Assembly (NCBI RefSeq): GCF_011947265.1
Contig: NZ_JAATHD010000003.1
Location: 186,001 to 250,000 of the forward strand
Reading direction: 5' to 3'
Source of the DNA: Paenibacillus sp. HB172176
GTDB lineage: Bacteria > Bacillota > Bacilli > Paenibacillales > Paenibacillaceae
DNA length: 64,000 nt
The position numbers and the translations under genes were made by a program. The notes below the pieces were generated by a model. The model saw nothing but the letters and a program-made list of their open reading frames with translations, did no database searches and had not been told where the DNA came from. Below are positions 44,810-54,569 of the stretch, piece by piece; within the stretch, counting starts at the first letter, position 1; the number at the start of each line of letters is the position of its first letter.

Positions 44810-47800
44810 TTTCAAACTGAAACCATTTTAAATCAAACTGGCTGCCTGGCAGGAACACAAGGATTACTGTCTGTAGACCCGCAATGTGCTCAAGCTGAAA
44901 TGCTCTCTCGCAATAGCCCTCCGAATAGGCGAATTCAACCAACTGCTTGCTCTCCCCTTGGGGACCGCTGAACAAGAGGTGGATGGTGTTCTTGTCGAGC
45001 GGAGAATGTCCGCAAATCACTACTCTTGTGCTTCCTCCGTCACCGAAATCCATATCCTCATAAATAAGCGAAACATTGTTGCCGATGCCTTCGATTGCCT
45101 GCTCTGACCTCGTAAAGGAGTCGCCGTAGATATGATCGTTATCAAGGGCGCTTAAGCGAGTAAAAGCTTTCTGCCGCTTTGCAAACTTAAAGCCTTTAAG
45201 ATGGATCTTGCGTCGCAGGACGAAGCTAAGGCTGCAGACTCCCTTCAATCGCTCAGGCAATCGGTATGTCTCCTCCTGGTAGACATTCCACCGCGAAGGA
45301 CGCTGATATGCGACTGTCGTCAACAACTCGCCGCCATCCTCTCCGGGCACGCCTCTCCAGATTTCAATCGGAAATTCCTCGCTGTCGAGTGCGAAGATCG
45401 GAAGGGTGACCTCGTCCGAGCCGTAGCTTCCAAAGTCGATATCGGAGAAGCAGATCAGACTTTCGCCGTCTCTAGCTGTAGCGATTCCGCGTTCGTTGCC
45501 GTTCGTCAAATTCCGGCTGGCGCTGCTGTGGTAACCGGCAGATACGAATTCGTACGGATTCAGGAACGTCTGCCCGAGTCCGCTGATATGAAATTCCATC
45601 AGCGAATAGAGGCGTGTGCGCTCTGCGCCGTTCTTCGTCGCGCAACGTATATAGATATCGCCGTCCCCCAAGGCGGTAATGACGGCGTCATGCCCGTTTG
45701 CTTCCAAGGCGGCGATATTCGCGTCAATTCCGGCGGCGTTGGTTACTCGCCATTCGACTTCCTGAAAGGTGGCTTTGTCTGGGTGGAGCTTTACCCGAAG
45801 GGGCAGCGATCTGTTCTCCGGCGACAAGCGATTGCCTTCCGGGCAAATGATCTCAAGCTTGCGCACGGGGATTTCATCCCGCTCGACGCCGTCGATTGGA
45901 GATGCGGGATGCTCTTCGAAAGCGCGATAATCGTACAAATAAAGCGCTTTGACGCCGGCGTCATCGGCAGGCTGCGGCGCGAGAGCGGTCAAGGCAAGCT
46001 CGCCTGCCTGCAAGCCTCTGGAAGCGACCCGAACGCGGATACTGCCGGGTTCGAGCGATGCGGCAATAACCGCGAGCAGCTTGCCGCTGAATAATCTGCG
46101 GGAAGCGCCCTTGTACGAATCGTAGTCGGTGCTGTCGCCATTGTCCAGGCCCACGAGCCTGCCTGGGCCGTCCACGGTCACAAGCACGCGGTTGTTGGCG
46201 TTCTCGACCGGATGTCCGTCGGAATCGACGGCGGATATCTCCACGAAGATCAAGTCGACGCCGTCGGCTGTCAGAGTCGTTCTGTCCGGCGACAGCGCGA
46301 TGGCCGCCGCGTCTCCGAAGGAGGAGCGAATATCCGAAGCGATCTCCTTCCCCGCCTCGTCGTAAGCGGCGGCCCGAAGCACGCCCTCCTCGTAAGGAAT
46401 TCGCCATTCACCGATCAGCCGCTGCCCGCGAGCGTGATCGATATGAACGATTCCAAGCGACTTCTCGTTCAAGAACAATTCGATCTTCGGAGCATTGGAG
46501 CAGACGCGAACATCGATGAGCTGCCCGTTCGAGAAATCCCAATAGGGGAAAATATGAATCATCGGACTTACGCGATAATCGGTCCATTCGGCTTGATAGA
46601 TATAGAAGGCGTCCTTCTTGAAGCCGGCGGTGTCGAGCTGTCCGAAGTAGGAATTCTTCGTATGATAGGGCGTCGGTTCCCCGATATAGTCGAAGCCGGT
46701 CCACAGAAATTGGCCGGGAGAATAAGTCGCGTCCCGGTCGGCGATAATGCAGCTCTCCGTGCTCTTCGCCCCCCAACTCGTGGAGCTGTTGCCGAGCGAG
46801 GAGCACTGCTCGTCATCATCCGCAAGCACGGACTGAGACAACGGGAAATGATAGATGCCGCGGCTCTGCACGGTGGATGAGGTCTCGCTGCCATAGATAA
46901 TCCAGTGGGGATGCTCGGCATGATGCTGATCATAATATTTCTCTGCATAATTATAACCCGCGAATTTCACGATATCGGCGCATTTCCGCGCATTCTCCCA
47001 TGGCATGTAGTTGGAGCCGATCGTGATGACAGCATTGCCCTTCGGATCATGGAGCAACACTTCATCCATCAGCATCCATGTCAGCTCTTGTCCGCGCTCA
47101 TCCGCGTGGGTGTCGTAGATTTCATTGCCGATGCTCCACATCAGCATGCTCGGATGATTGCGGTCGCGTCGGACCCAGCTCGCGATGTCCCGCCGCCACC
47201 ATTCCGGGAAAAATCTCGCATAGTCATAGGTCGTTTTCTTCCGTTCCCACATGTCGAATGCTTCGGACACGATCAGAATGCCCATCTCGTCCGCGAGTTC
47301 CATGAGCTCGACGGCGGGCATATTATGCGCGGTGCGAATCGCGTTAACTCCCATCTCCCTCAGCAAGGCGATCTGCCTTCGAAGCGCGGCTTTATTCACC
47401 GCGGCGCCGAGGCATCCCAGGTCATGATGCTGGCAAACGCCGTGGAGCTTCACATGCCGTCCGTTCAGGAAGAAGCCTCTCTCGCTGTCGAAGGCTATGG
47501 TGCGGAACCCGAAGCTGTTCGTTTCCTGCATGATAATGTTCTCGCCATCCATTAGCTGAGTCGTCAGTTTATAGCAGTAGGGACGCTCGATATCCCACAG
47601 CTCGGGCTGTTCCACGGGAATGCGCACGGGCACAGAAACGATTGCGCCAGCGCTTGCAGGAGTCGGGACTGGCATCGTCGCTTGGGCAACGATTCGCCCT
47701 TCGGCATCCGTCACATGATGCCGAAGGGCGAGGAGAGTTGAGGCCGATTTCTTCGGCTCTTCGGCGCCGTGAGCTGCAGCCGCTCCCGAAGCAAGATCCG

Positions 47801-48344
47801 AAGCTCTCCCCGCAGCGAATACTACCTCCGTCTCTGTCTCCACATACCATGAACCGTTTTCCTGAGCTGCCGCAATATAGATGCCGTCCGCCGCGATATG
47901 CGTATTCGGATAAGCTTTCAGCCAAACGGAGCGATAGATGCCTGCGCCGGAATACCAGCGGGAATTCGGGGATTCGTGAACGACGCGCACATACAGCTCG
48001 TTCATGCCGGAGTGCGCGAATGGCGTAATGTCGATTTCAAAGGTGGAATAGCCGTACTTCCATGCGCCTGCTTCTTGTCCGTTCACATAAATGGTGCTGT
48101 TCATGTAGACGCCTTCGAAGCGGAGTGAGAATCGTGTTCCGGGCTCAAACCCGCCCAACTCGAAGCGTTTGCGATACCAGCCTTCCCCGCTTTCGTACAA
48201 ATCATGAGATTGATAGATCATCCAGTCATGGGGCACGGTAACGGGTGTCCAGTCGATGCTGCCGCCCGCTGCGGTTTCCAGGTCGCTATGAAGCGGAAGC
48301 TTGGAGAACTGCCAGTCGTTGTTGAACAAGGTTATCTGATTCAT
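44805..48344 (-). CDS. GH2 family glycoside hydrolase (beta-galactosidase-like), long form
   Basis: 1179 residues, no signal peptide. The N-terminal sugar-binding domain carries VPHDWMIYQSHDLYESGEGW and RFEGVYMNSTIYVNG. The acid/base Glu408 sits in WSIGNEIYDTH and the nucleophile Glu487 in IYGSETSS. Beyond the TIM barrel are extra beta-sandwich domains, including an Ig-like segment (ADGVDLIFVEISAVDSDGHPVENA), making it longer than the ~1000-residue LacZ type. An Ala/Gly-rich insertion at about 177-200 breaks the second domain. AAGGAGA precedes the ATG. It is probably governed by the AraC gene 33 bp upstream. Substrate could be beta-galactosides or beta-glucuronides. Confidence 0.9.
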   Translation of the reverse strand: MNQITLFNNDWQFSKLPLHSDLETAAGGSIDWTPVTVPHDWMIYQSHDLYESGEGWYRKRFELGGFEPGTRFSLRFEGVYMNSTIYVNGQEAGAWKYGYSTFEIDITPFAHSGMNELYVRVVHESPNSRWYSGAGIYRSVWLKAYPNTHIAADGIYIAAAQENGSWYVETETEVVFAAGRASDLASGAAAAHGAEEPKKSASTLLALRHHVTDAEGRIVAQATMPVPTPASAGAIVSVPVRIPVEQPELWDIERPYCYKLTTQLMDGENIIMQETNSFGFRTIAFDSERGFFLNGRHVKLHGVCQHHDLGCLGAAVNKAALRRQIALLREMGVNAIRTAHNMPAVELMELADEMGILIVSEAFDMWERKKTTYDYARFFPEWWRRDIASWVRRDRNHPSMLMWSIGNEIYDTHADERGQELTWMLMDEVLLHDPKGNAVITIGSNYMPWENARKCADIVKFAGYNYAEKYYDQHHAEHPHWIIYGSETSSTVQSRGIYHFPLSQSVLADDDEQCSSLGNSSTSWGAKSTESCIIADRDATYSPGQFLWTGFDYIGEPTPYHTKNSYFGQLDTAGFKKDAFYIYQAEWTDYRVSPMIHIFPYWDFSNGQLIDVRVCSNAPKIELFLNEKSLGIVHIDHARGQRLIGEWRIPYEEGVLRAAAYDEAGKEIASDIRSSFGDAAAIALSPDRTTLTADGVDLIFVEISAVDSDGHPVENANNRVLVTVDGPGRLVGLDNGDSTDYDSYKGASRRLFSGKLLAVIAASLEPGSIRVRVASRGLQAGELALTALAPQPADDAGVKALYLYDYRAFEEHPASPIDGVERDEIPVRKLEIICPEGNRLSPENRSLPLRVKLHPDKATFQEVEWRVTNAAGIDANIAALEANGHDAVITALGDGDIYIRCATKNGAERTRLYSLMEFHISGLGQTFLNPYEFVSAGYHSSASRNLTNGNERGIATARDGESLICFSDIDFGSYGSDEVTLPIFALDSEEFPIEIWRGVPGEDGGELLTTVAYQRPSRWNVYQEETYRLPERLKGVCSLSFVLRRKIHLKGFKFAKRQKAFTRLSALDNDHIYGDSFTRSEQAIEGIGNNVSLIYEDMDFGDGGSTRVVICGHSPLDKNTIHLLFSGPQGESKQLVEFAYSEGYCERAFQLEHIAGLQTVILVFLPGSQFDLKWFQFEK

Positions 48345-48377
48345 CGCTTTTTTCTCCTTATTATTAGAATGAGTGGA

Positions 48378-49256
48378 TTAATCGTTATGATGCGGACGGC
48401 TGTCATGCAGATGCTTGTACTGTGTCGGCGTGCATTTCTTATATGTCTTGAATGCGCGGTTGAAGGTGGCGAGGCTGCCGAAGCCGGAGCGCATGGCCAC
48501 TTCGGTGACCGACATATTCGGGTCGATCAGCAGCTTCTCCGCATGCATGATGCGATGTTGATTGAGATATTCGTAATAGGACATCCCGATGAATTGCTTG
48601 AACAGACGGGTGAAATGAAATTTGCTGAAGCCCGCCAGCTCGGCCAGTTCATCCACTTGAATATCCTCGGTGCAATGCTCGTTCATATAGTTGCAAACCT
48701 TGAGGAAGTTGTCGATATTCTTATGATATTTCTGGCTTTTCGATGAATGGTCGCGATGCTCCGCCTTCATGGCGTTTCTCCCGAGGAGCACGAAGAATTG
48801 AATGAGCAGAGCGTAGGCGGCGGCTTCCTTCAGCAGCGATTTCCCGAAATATTCATCCTTCAGGTTAAGGAGAAGCTCGCGCAAGGACTCGGCGAAGGGC
48901 TCTTGCCGATTGGCGGAAATCAAGCAACAAGGGCGCAGCAGATGAAAGGTGGAATCGAAGCCCTTGAGATTGTAGAGCAGTGAAAAATCGAACTGCAGAA
49001 TAATGCGTTCTCCGCTGGGAGGAGCGATAATCTCGTGAAGCTCTCCTGGGGGGAGGACGAGGATATCGCCGGGTTGAAGCACGTAAGCCGTATCGTTCAC
49101 GGTTACGGTGTAGATGTTCTCCAGCGGCATAATGATCTCGGCGGCGGTGTGCCAGTGCACAGGATAATCCTCTACTTGAACGTTCAAATAGAGCCGAATA
49201 CCGAAATGATGATGATAGGATACGGTTTCTTTGGTGCCGTTGAGAATTTCAATCAT
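48378..49256 (-). CDS. AraC-family transcriptional regulator with cupin sensor
   Basis: 292 residues. The N-terminal cupin (VEDYPVHWHTAAEIIMPLEN, YVLQPGDILVLPPGELHEI) has the His-rich pattern of sugar-sensing AraC proteins. The C-terminal domain contains IQVDELAELAGFSKFHFTRLFKQFIG and VTEVAMRSGFGSLATFNRAFKTYKKCTPTQYK. The start at 49256 begins the cupin; a longer frame reaching 49397 reads through AT-rich promoter-like DNA and is unlikely. It heads a unit with the GH2 gene and is divergent from the GH3/GH67 cluster, so it may control both. Confidence 0.9.
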   Translation of the reverse strand: MIEILNGTKETVSYHHHFGIRLYLNVQVEDYPVHWHTAAEIIMPLENIYTVTVNDTAYVLQPGDILVLPPGELHEIIAPPSGERIILQFDFSLLYNLKGFDSTFHLLRPCCLISANRQEPFAESLRELLLNLKDEYFGKSLLKEAAAYALLIQFFVLLGRNAMKAEHRDHSSKSQKYHKNIDNFLKVCNYMNEHCTEDIQVDELAELAGFSKFHFTRLFKQFIGMSYYEYLNQHRIMHAEKLLIDPNMSVTEVAMRSGFGSLATFNRAFKTYKKCTPTQYKHLHDSRPHHND

Positions 49257-49281
49257 GAGCGGTTCAACTCTTTCTGAGGTA

Positions 49282-49301
49282 GAATTTGATCTATCAAATT
49301 C
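49282..49301. promoter_or_regulatory. 20-bp perfect palindrome between the AraC and GH3 genes
   Basis: GAATTTGAT and ATCAAATTC arms are separated by CT. It lies 26 bp upstream of the AraC start in the divergent intergenic region and is a candidate operator. A TATAAT at 49367-49372 could serve the rightward GH3 gene. Confidence 0.5.
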
Positions 49302-49475
49302 GTTAAATTCGCAATATTTGAGAAGCAAAAAGCAAGATTTACAGAGATCGTATGAACGATTACCTCTATAATAACAACATGAAACCGGATACATCAATAG
49401 AAAAATTACAAAAAATTGTTTTTAATCAAGTTTATCCCACATATTTGCCTCTCAGATTGCAGAAAGCTGGTGTAA

Positions 49476-51635
49476 ATGTACATGTCAAATTTGGTGAAAC
49501 GGAAGAATAAAAACGAACGTTATAAAGAACGTGCCGAACAATTGGTGGGGCAGATGACTTTGCAGGAGAAAGTACATCAGATGATACATGCTGCGCCAGC
49601 GATCGAACGATTGGGCGTGAAGGCCTACAATTGGTGGAACGAAGCGTTGCATGGCATTGCGAGAGCTGGAGTGGCAACCGTATTCCCGCAAGCGATCGGA
49701 CTCGCGGCAACGTTCAACGAGGAACTGCTGGAAGAGGTAGCAGATGCAATTGCGACGGAAGGCAGAGCGAAGTTTAATATGCAACAAGAGTTCGGAGATA
49801 CGGATATTTACAAAGGCTTGACCTTCTGGGCGCCGAATGTCAACATCTTCCGCGATCCGAGATGGGGCAGAGGTCATGAAACCTACGGCGAGGATCCTTA
49901 TCTGTCATCAAGACTGGGTGTTCGGTTTATTCAAGGTCTGCAGGGCCATGACGAGAATTACATGAAGGCGGCGGCATGCGCGAAGCACTTTGCGGTGCAT
50001 TCGGGTCCGGAAGACATCAGGCATAGCTTCAATGCGGTAGTATCCACTCAGGATCTGTACGAAACGTATTTGCCCGCATTTCGCGCATGCGTAGAAGAGG
50101 CGGAAGTGGAAGCTGTGATGGGCGCTTATAATCGCACCAATGACGAGCCTTGCTGCGGCAGCGAGCTTCTATTGAAGAAGATTTTGCGGGAGGATTGGAA
50201 ATTCGACGGGCATGTTGTTTCTGATTGCTGGGCTATTCGGGATTTCCATGAGCATCACAAGGTCACCTCGAATGAGATAGAATCTGTGGCCTTAGCGGTC
50301 AATATGGGCTGCGATTTGAATTGCGGGAGCTTATTCCTTCTCTTGCTGAAGGCGGTCGAACAAGGGCTAGTGACCGAAGAAACCATTAATACTGCCGTAA
50401 CGCGTCTGTTCACGACCCGAATGAAGCTCGGTCTGTTCGATGATCACGATAAGGTGCCGTATCATTCGATCACTTATGCAGAAGTTGATTCAACCGAAAT
50501 GCAATCGCTGAACCGGAAGGCCGCCAAGGAAAGCCTGGTGCTTCTGAAAAATGACGGATTGCTTCCCATGAACAAGTCCGCGATTAGTACGATCGGGGTA
50601 ATCGGTCCGAACGCGGACAACAGACGGGCGCTGGTAGGCAATTATGAGGGAACGGCTTCCCGCTACATTACGGTGAAGGAAGGCATTCAGAATCTGGCGG
50701 GATCGGATATGAGAGTGTTCTACTCGGAAGGCTGTCATCTGTACAAAGATCGCATCAGCGTTCTCGGAGGTGACAATGACCGGATTGCGGAAGTGAAAGG
50801 CGTATGCAAGGAAAGTGACGTCGTCGTCGTTTGCTTGGGGCTCGATGCGAGTCTGGAGGGCGAGGATGGCGATACCGGGAATCAATACGGCAGCGGAGAT
50901 AAGCGGGATTTGGCGTTCCCGGGCATTCAGGAGGAAGTGCTGAAGGCAGCCTGCGAAAGCGGGAAACCGGTTGTTCTGGTTGTATTGTCAGGAAGCGCAC
51001 TCGGACTGGGCTGGGCGCATGAGCATGTCTCCGCGATTATTCAAGGCTGGTATCCAGGAGCGCAAGGCGGGCAAACGATTGCCGAAGCGATCTTCGGGGC
51101 GTTCTCTCCGGAGGGCAAGCTGCCGATTACGTTCTACCACTCCATTGACGAGCTGCCGGCGTTCACCGATTATGCGATGGCGAACCGCACCTATCGGTAT
51201 ATGAAGCAAGAGGCGCTCTATCCGTTCGGTTATGGATTATCCTATACGAATTTTGCTATAGACAATGTTACTCTCGATAGGAATCCTATTACGGATGCTG
51301 GAATTTCAATCACCGCTACGATTAAGAATATCGGCGCTATGGCAGGCGGAGAGGTGCTGCAGGTGTACGTGAAGGCCGAGCGAGAAGGCACGCCGAACCC
51401 GCAGTTGAAAGCGTTCAAGAAGGTTCATCTCCAGCCGCAGGAAGAACAAACTCTGACCTTGCATTTGCCTATCGAAGCCTTCGGTTTATATGATGAGGAG
51501 GGGAAAAGGAGGCTGTACGCTGGGAATTATTCTGTATATGTAGGCGCTTCCCAACCGGATAGCAGAAGCCGCGCGCTGACAGGAGAAACGGTACAGGCCT
51601 TTACGCTGATCTCCGAGCAGGATCAAGAGCTATAA
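49476..51635 (+). CDS. GH3 beta-glucosidase/beta-xylosidase
   Basis: 719 residues, no signal peptide. The N-terminal domain carries WWNEALHGIARAG, a frequent beta-xylosidase feature, then APNVNIFRDPRWGRGHETYGEDP, KHFAVHSGPE and the nucleophile Asp250 in GHVVSDCWAI. The C-terminal domain and a fibronectin-III-like tail (GAMAGGEVLQVYVKAE) complete the family layout. The ribosome site for ATG 49476 is weak; ATG 49482 is an alternative. With the adjacent GH67 it should degrade imported aldouronates to xylose and methylglucuronate. Confidence 0.9.
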   Translation: MYMSNLVKRKNKNERYKERAEQLVGQMTLQEKVHQMIHAAPAIERLGVKAYNWWNEALHGIARAGVATVFPQAIGLAATFNEELLEEVADAIATEGRAKFNMQQEFGDTDIYKGLTFWAPNVNIFRDPRWGRGHETYGEDPYLSSRLGVRFIQGLQGHDENYMKAAACAKHFAVHSGPEDIRHSFNAVVSTQDLYETYLPAFRACVEEAEVEAVMGAYNRTNDEPCCGSELLLKKILREDWKFDGHVVSDCWAIRDFHEHHKVTSNEIESVALAVNMGCDLNCGSLFLLLLKAVEQGLVTEETINTAVTRLFTTRMKLGLFDDHDKVPYHSITYAEVDSTEMQSLNRKAAKESLVLLKNDGLLPMNKSAISTIGVIGPNADNRRALVGNYEGTASRYITVKEGIQNLAGSDMRVFYSEGCHLYKDRISVLGGDNDRIAEVKGVCKESDVVVVCLGLDASLEGEDGDTGNQYGSGDKRDLAFPGIQEEVLKAACESGKPVVLVVLSGSALGLGWAHEHVSAIIQGWYPGAQGGQTIAEAIFGAFSPEGKLPITFYHSIDELPAFTDYAMANRTYRYMKQEALYPFGYGLSYTNFAIDNVTLDRNPITDAGISITATIKNIGAMAGGEVLQVYVKAEREGTPNPQLKAFKKVHLQPQEEQTLTLHLPIEAFGLYDEEGKRRLYAGNYSVYVGASQPDSRSRALTGETVQAFTLISEQDQEL

Positions 51636-51653
51636 ATGGAGGAGGGATGTATC

Positions 51654-53600
51654 ATGGATCGCGAGAAACGTATCTATTCCGAATACAATGCTTGGTTGCA
51701 GCCAAAATTCAAATTAGAACCCAAAGCCTTGCGAATAATAAGCGCAGGCTCGGATTTGGATTTTATCCATGGAGAATGTCATCAGGGTTTAATTCGCTTA
51801 TGGGGAGGAATTGAAGAATGCGCTGATTACACTCTGCGATTAAAAGTGGATGACCTCAGGCATGAGGGGTTTGCGCTAATCCCGCTGGAAGATGGATTCG
51901 AAATCACGGGCGGCAGTAAGAGTGGACTCCTATATGGCGTTTATCGCTTTCTAAACCGTCTTGCCACAGGGGAAAGTATGGAAGAGATTTGTGAAACCTC
52001 CGCTCCTCAAGTGAACTATCGTGTTATGAATCATTGGGATGACATGGATGGACACATTGAACGCGGCTATGCTGGTAATTCCTTCTTCTTTCTTCATAAT
52101 AAATTTGATTACGATGAAGTAAGAATTAAAGATTATGCCCGACTGCTGGCCTCTATCGGAATTAACGGTATCTGCATTAACAATGTAAACGTAACCCATG
52201 TAAGTGCTGCCTTGATTGCCGAACCGTTACTCTCTGACCTGGCTGAGCTTGCTGCACTCTTTAGACCTTTCGGTATTCGTTTGTTGGTATCCGTTCATTT
52301 TGATGCACCGCTCATTATCGGGGGGCTGAAAACCTCCGACCCGCTGGATGCGGAAGTAAAGGAATTTTGGAAGGCTCAATCCGCTGTTGTATACGATAAA
52401 ATTCCGGACTTCATGGGTTATGTCGTGAAAGCGGATTCAGAGTTTAGAGGCGGCCCAGAGGCATTTGGACGAACGCAGGCAGACGGCGCCAATACAATTG
52501 CCGCAGCGGTCGCTCCATTTGGAGGGGCGGTCTTCTGGCGCTGCTTCGTGTATAACTGCCAGCAGGACTGGAGAGATATGCAAACCGACCGTCCAATGGC
52601 AGCATATAAGCACTTTCAGCCGCTTGATGGTGCTTTTGATCAGAACGTCATCCTTCAAATCAAAAATGGTCCTGTCGATTTTCAGACGAGAGAGCCGGTA
52701 TCGCCTCTTTTCTCAAGCCTTAAAAACACCAACGAGGCCGTTGAGTTTCAAATTGCACAAGAGTACACAGGCCAGCAAATCGACCTGTTCGGTTTGGCTG
52801 TTCAGTGGGAAGACATCTTGTCAACGGAAGTTGATCAAGACAAACCGTTGAAAAGCTTGTATGGCCAAGAAATCGTTGCTGCGACAGCGGTCGCCAACAC
52901 AGGCGATAACATGAACTGGACGGGAAACACCCTTGCTCAGTGCAATCTGTTCGCCTTTGGGAGGATGGCGTGGAATCCAGGTCTTACTGCCAAGGAACTA
53001 ATCCGCGAGTGGATTCAAATCACATTTGAAATCGATGAACGTGGACGCCAAACGATAGAGGAGATGATCCTTAAATCAGGAGGGATTTACGAGAGCTACA
53101 CAGCGCCTCTTGGCATTGGATTTATGGTGAATCCAGGCACTCACTACGGGCCTAATGTTTGCGGCTATGAGTTTTCAAAATGGGGAACGTATCATAGAGC
53201 AAATCATGAAGCGATTGGCGTCGATCGAACGTCAAAAGGAACGGGATACACGCTTCAGTATCCCGAGTCATTAAGAAGGATGTACGATGATATCGAAAGC
53301 TGTCCCGAGGAGCTTTTGCTGTTTTTTCATCGAGTTCGGTATGACTATAGGATGAAAGACGGACGAGCCTTGCTTCAGTATATCTATGACAGTCGCTTTG
53401 AAGGTGTTCAGCAAGTGGAATTATTATTGAAATCTTGGGCGTCCTTGGAGAACAAAGTTCCGAAGGAAACGCTTGACTCGGTGGAAGAGCGACTCCAGCG
53501 TCAATTAATCAATGCCCGTGAGTGGCGCGATCAAGTGAATACATTTTTCTATCGCAACACAGGAATTGAGGATGAAAAGGGTAGGAAAATTTATAGGTAA
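51654..53600 (+). CDS. aguA: GH67 alpha-glucuronidase
   Basis: 648 residues, cytoplasmic. It removes 4-O-methylglucuronate from the non-reducing end of xylo-oligosaccharides. The family signature NHWDDMDGHIERGYAG is at 126-141. The catalytic acid is Glu263 in KADSEFRGGP, and the paired base carboxylates fit Asp342 (NGPVDFQ) and Glu370 (AQEYTGQ). ATG 51654 has GGAGGAGGG seven bases upstream. The longer frame starting right after the GH3 stop is less likely. The gene is visibly AT-richer than the pectic cluster, and it is followed by its transporter genes, the usual aldouronate-utilisation setting of Paenibacillus. Confidence 0.93.
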   Translation: MDREKRIYSEYNAWLQPKFKLEPKALRIISAGSDLDFIHGECHQGLIRLWGGIEECADYTLRLKVDDLRHEGFALIPLEDGFEITGGSKSGLLYGVYRFLNRLATGESMEEICETSAPQVNYRVMNHWDDMDGHIERGYAGNSFFFLHNKFDYDEVRIKDYARLLASIGINGICINNVNVTHVSAALIAEPLLSDLAELAALFRPFGIRLLVSVHFDAPLIIGGLKTSDPLDAEVKEFWKAQSAVVYDKIPDFMGYVVKADSEFRGGPEAFGRTQADGANTIAAAVAPFGGAVFWRCFVYNCQQDWRDMQTDRPMAAYKHFQPLDGAFDQNVILQIKNGPVDFQTREPVSPLFSSLKNTNEAVEFQIAQEYTGQQIDLFGLAVQWEDILSTEVDQDKPLKSLYGQEIVAATAVANTGDNMNWTGNTLAQCNLFAFGRMAWNPGLTAKELIREWIQITFEIDERGRQTIEEMILKSGGIYESYTAPLGIGFMVNPGTHYGPNVCGYEFSKWGTYHRANHEAIGVDRTSKGTGYTLQYPESLRRMYDDIESCPEELLLFFHRVRYDYRMKDGRALLQYIYDSRFEGVQQVELLLKSWASLENKVPKETLDSVEERLQRQLINAREWRDQVNTFFYRNTGIEDEKGRKIYR

Positions 53601-53612
53601 GGTGGTAAAGAC

Positions 53613-54557
53613 ATGGAGACTGCGAATAAGGCAGCTGCAAATAAAATGAAATCATTCAGCTATATGAAGCGTTACTGGATACTCTATTTGATGCTGCTGC
53701 TCCCGATGACCTTCTTTATCATTTTCCGATATATCCCTATGAACTATATTCAGATTGCATTCAAAAAATATAGCATTATACAAGACCCATTGGAGATGGA
53801 ATGGGCGGGAAATCATGGATTCGAATATTTTATCAAGGCTTTTTCCAATCGTGATTTTCTTTATGCTCTGAGAAACACCATCGGTCTTAATTTGCTTGAC
53901 TTGCTGGTAGGCTTCCCTGCGCCGATTATTCTTGCCCTGATCATAAATGAACTCGCTTTCAAACGATTTAAGCGGCTCACCCAAACGATTGTCTATATGC
54001 CGCATTTTTTATCCTGGATTATCATTTCGGGCATGGCACTTCAGCTTTTTGCACCCTCCTCGGGGCTCATCAACATCTTGATAAACAAGATGGGCTTTGA
54101 ATCTATTCCGTTTATGAATGACCCTTCGCATTGGGTAGTCACCTACCTTGGGCTGGGCATATGGCAAAGCGCCGGTTGGGGAACTATCCTCTATCTGGCG
54201 GCTATAGCGGGGATCAACCCGGAGCTTTACGAGGCTGCGGCAGTGGATGGAGCAACTCGTTTGCGAAATATTTGGCATATCACGCTTCCAGGACTTCGTT
54301 CCACAATTGTTGTTTTGTTGATTTTAAGCCTTGGGCATATTTTGGGCAGTGAATTTGATAGACCATATGCGCTTAGCAATAAGCTTGTCACTGAAGTTTC
54401 TAACGTTATTTCCATATTCGTATACAACTACGGTATCCGTGGATTGCAATTCTCTCTCTCCACAGCCGTCGGTATATTCCAATCCGTTGTGAGCGTCATC
54501 TTTTTATTTGCTGCGAATGCTCTGGCAAAAAAAATTGGCGAACGCGGCATTTGGTAG
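53613..54557 (+). CDS. LplB-type ABC transporter permease (aldouronate cluster)
   Basis: 314 residues, six membrane helices from WILYLMLLLPMTFFIIFRYI, the LplB element YIQIAFKKYSI and the EAA loop EAAAVDGATRLRNIWHITLP. ATG 53613 follows AAGGTGG and the gene starts 12 bp after the GH67 stop. Together with the next permease and the lipoprotein at 55531 it should import aldouronates (methylglucuronoxylo-oligosaccharides), judged from gene context and not from a binding-site motif. Confidence 0.93.
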   Translation: METANKAAANKMKSFSYMKRYWILYLMLLLPMTFFIIFRYIPMNYIQIAFKKYSIIQDPLEMEWAGNHGFEYFIKAFSNRDFLYALRNTIGLNLLDLLVGFPAPIILALIINELAFKRFKRLTQTIVYMPHFLSWIIISGMALQLFAPSSGLINILINKMGFESIPFMNDPSHWVVTYLGLGIWQSAGWGTILYLAAIAGINPELYEAAAVDGATRLRNIWHITLPGLRSTIVVLLILSLGHILGSEFDRPYALSNKLVTEVSNVISIFVYNYGIRGLQFSLSTAVGIFQSVVSVIFLFAANALAKKIGERGIW

Positions 54558-54569
54558 GAGGTTGGCAAA

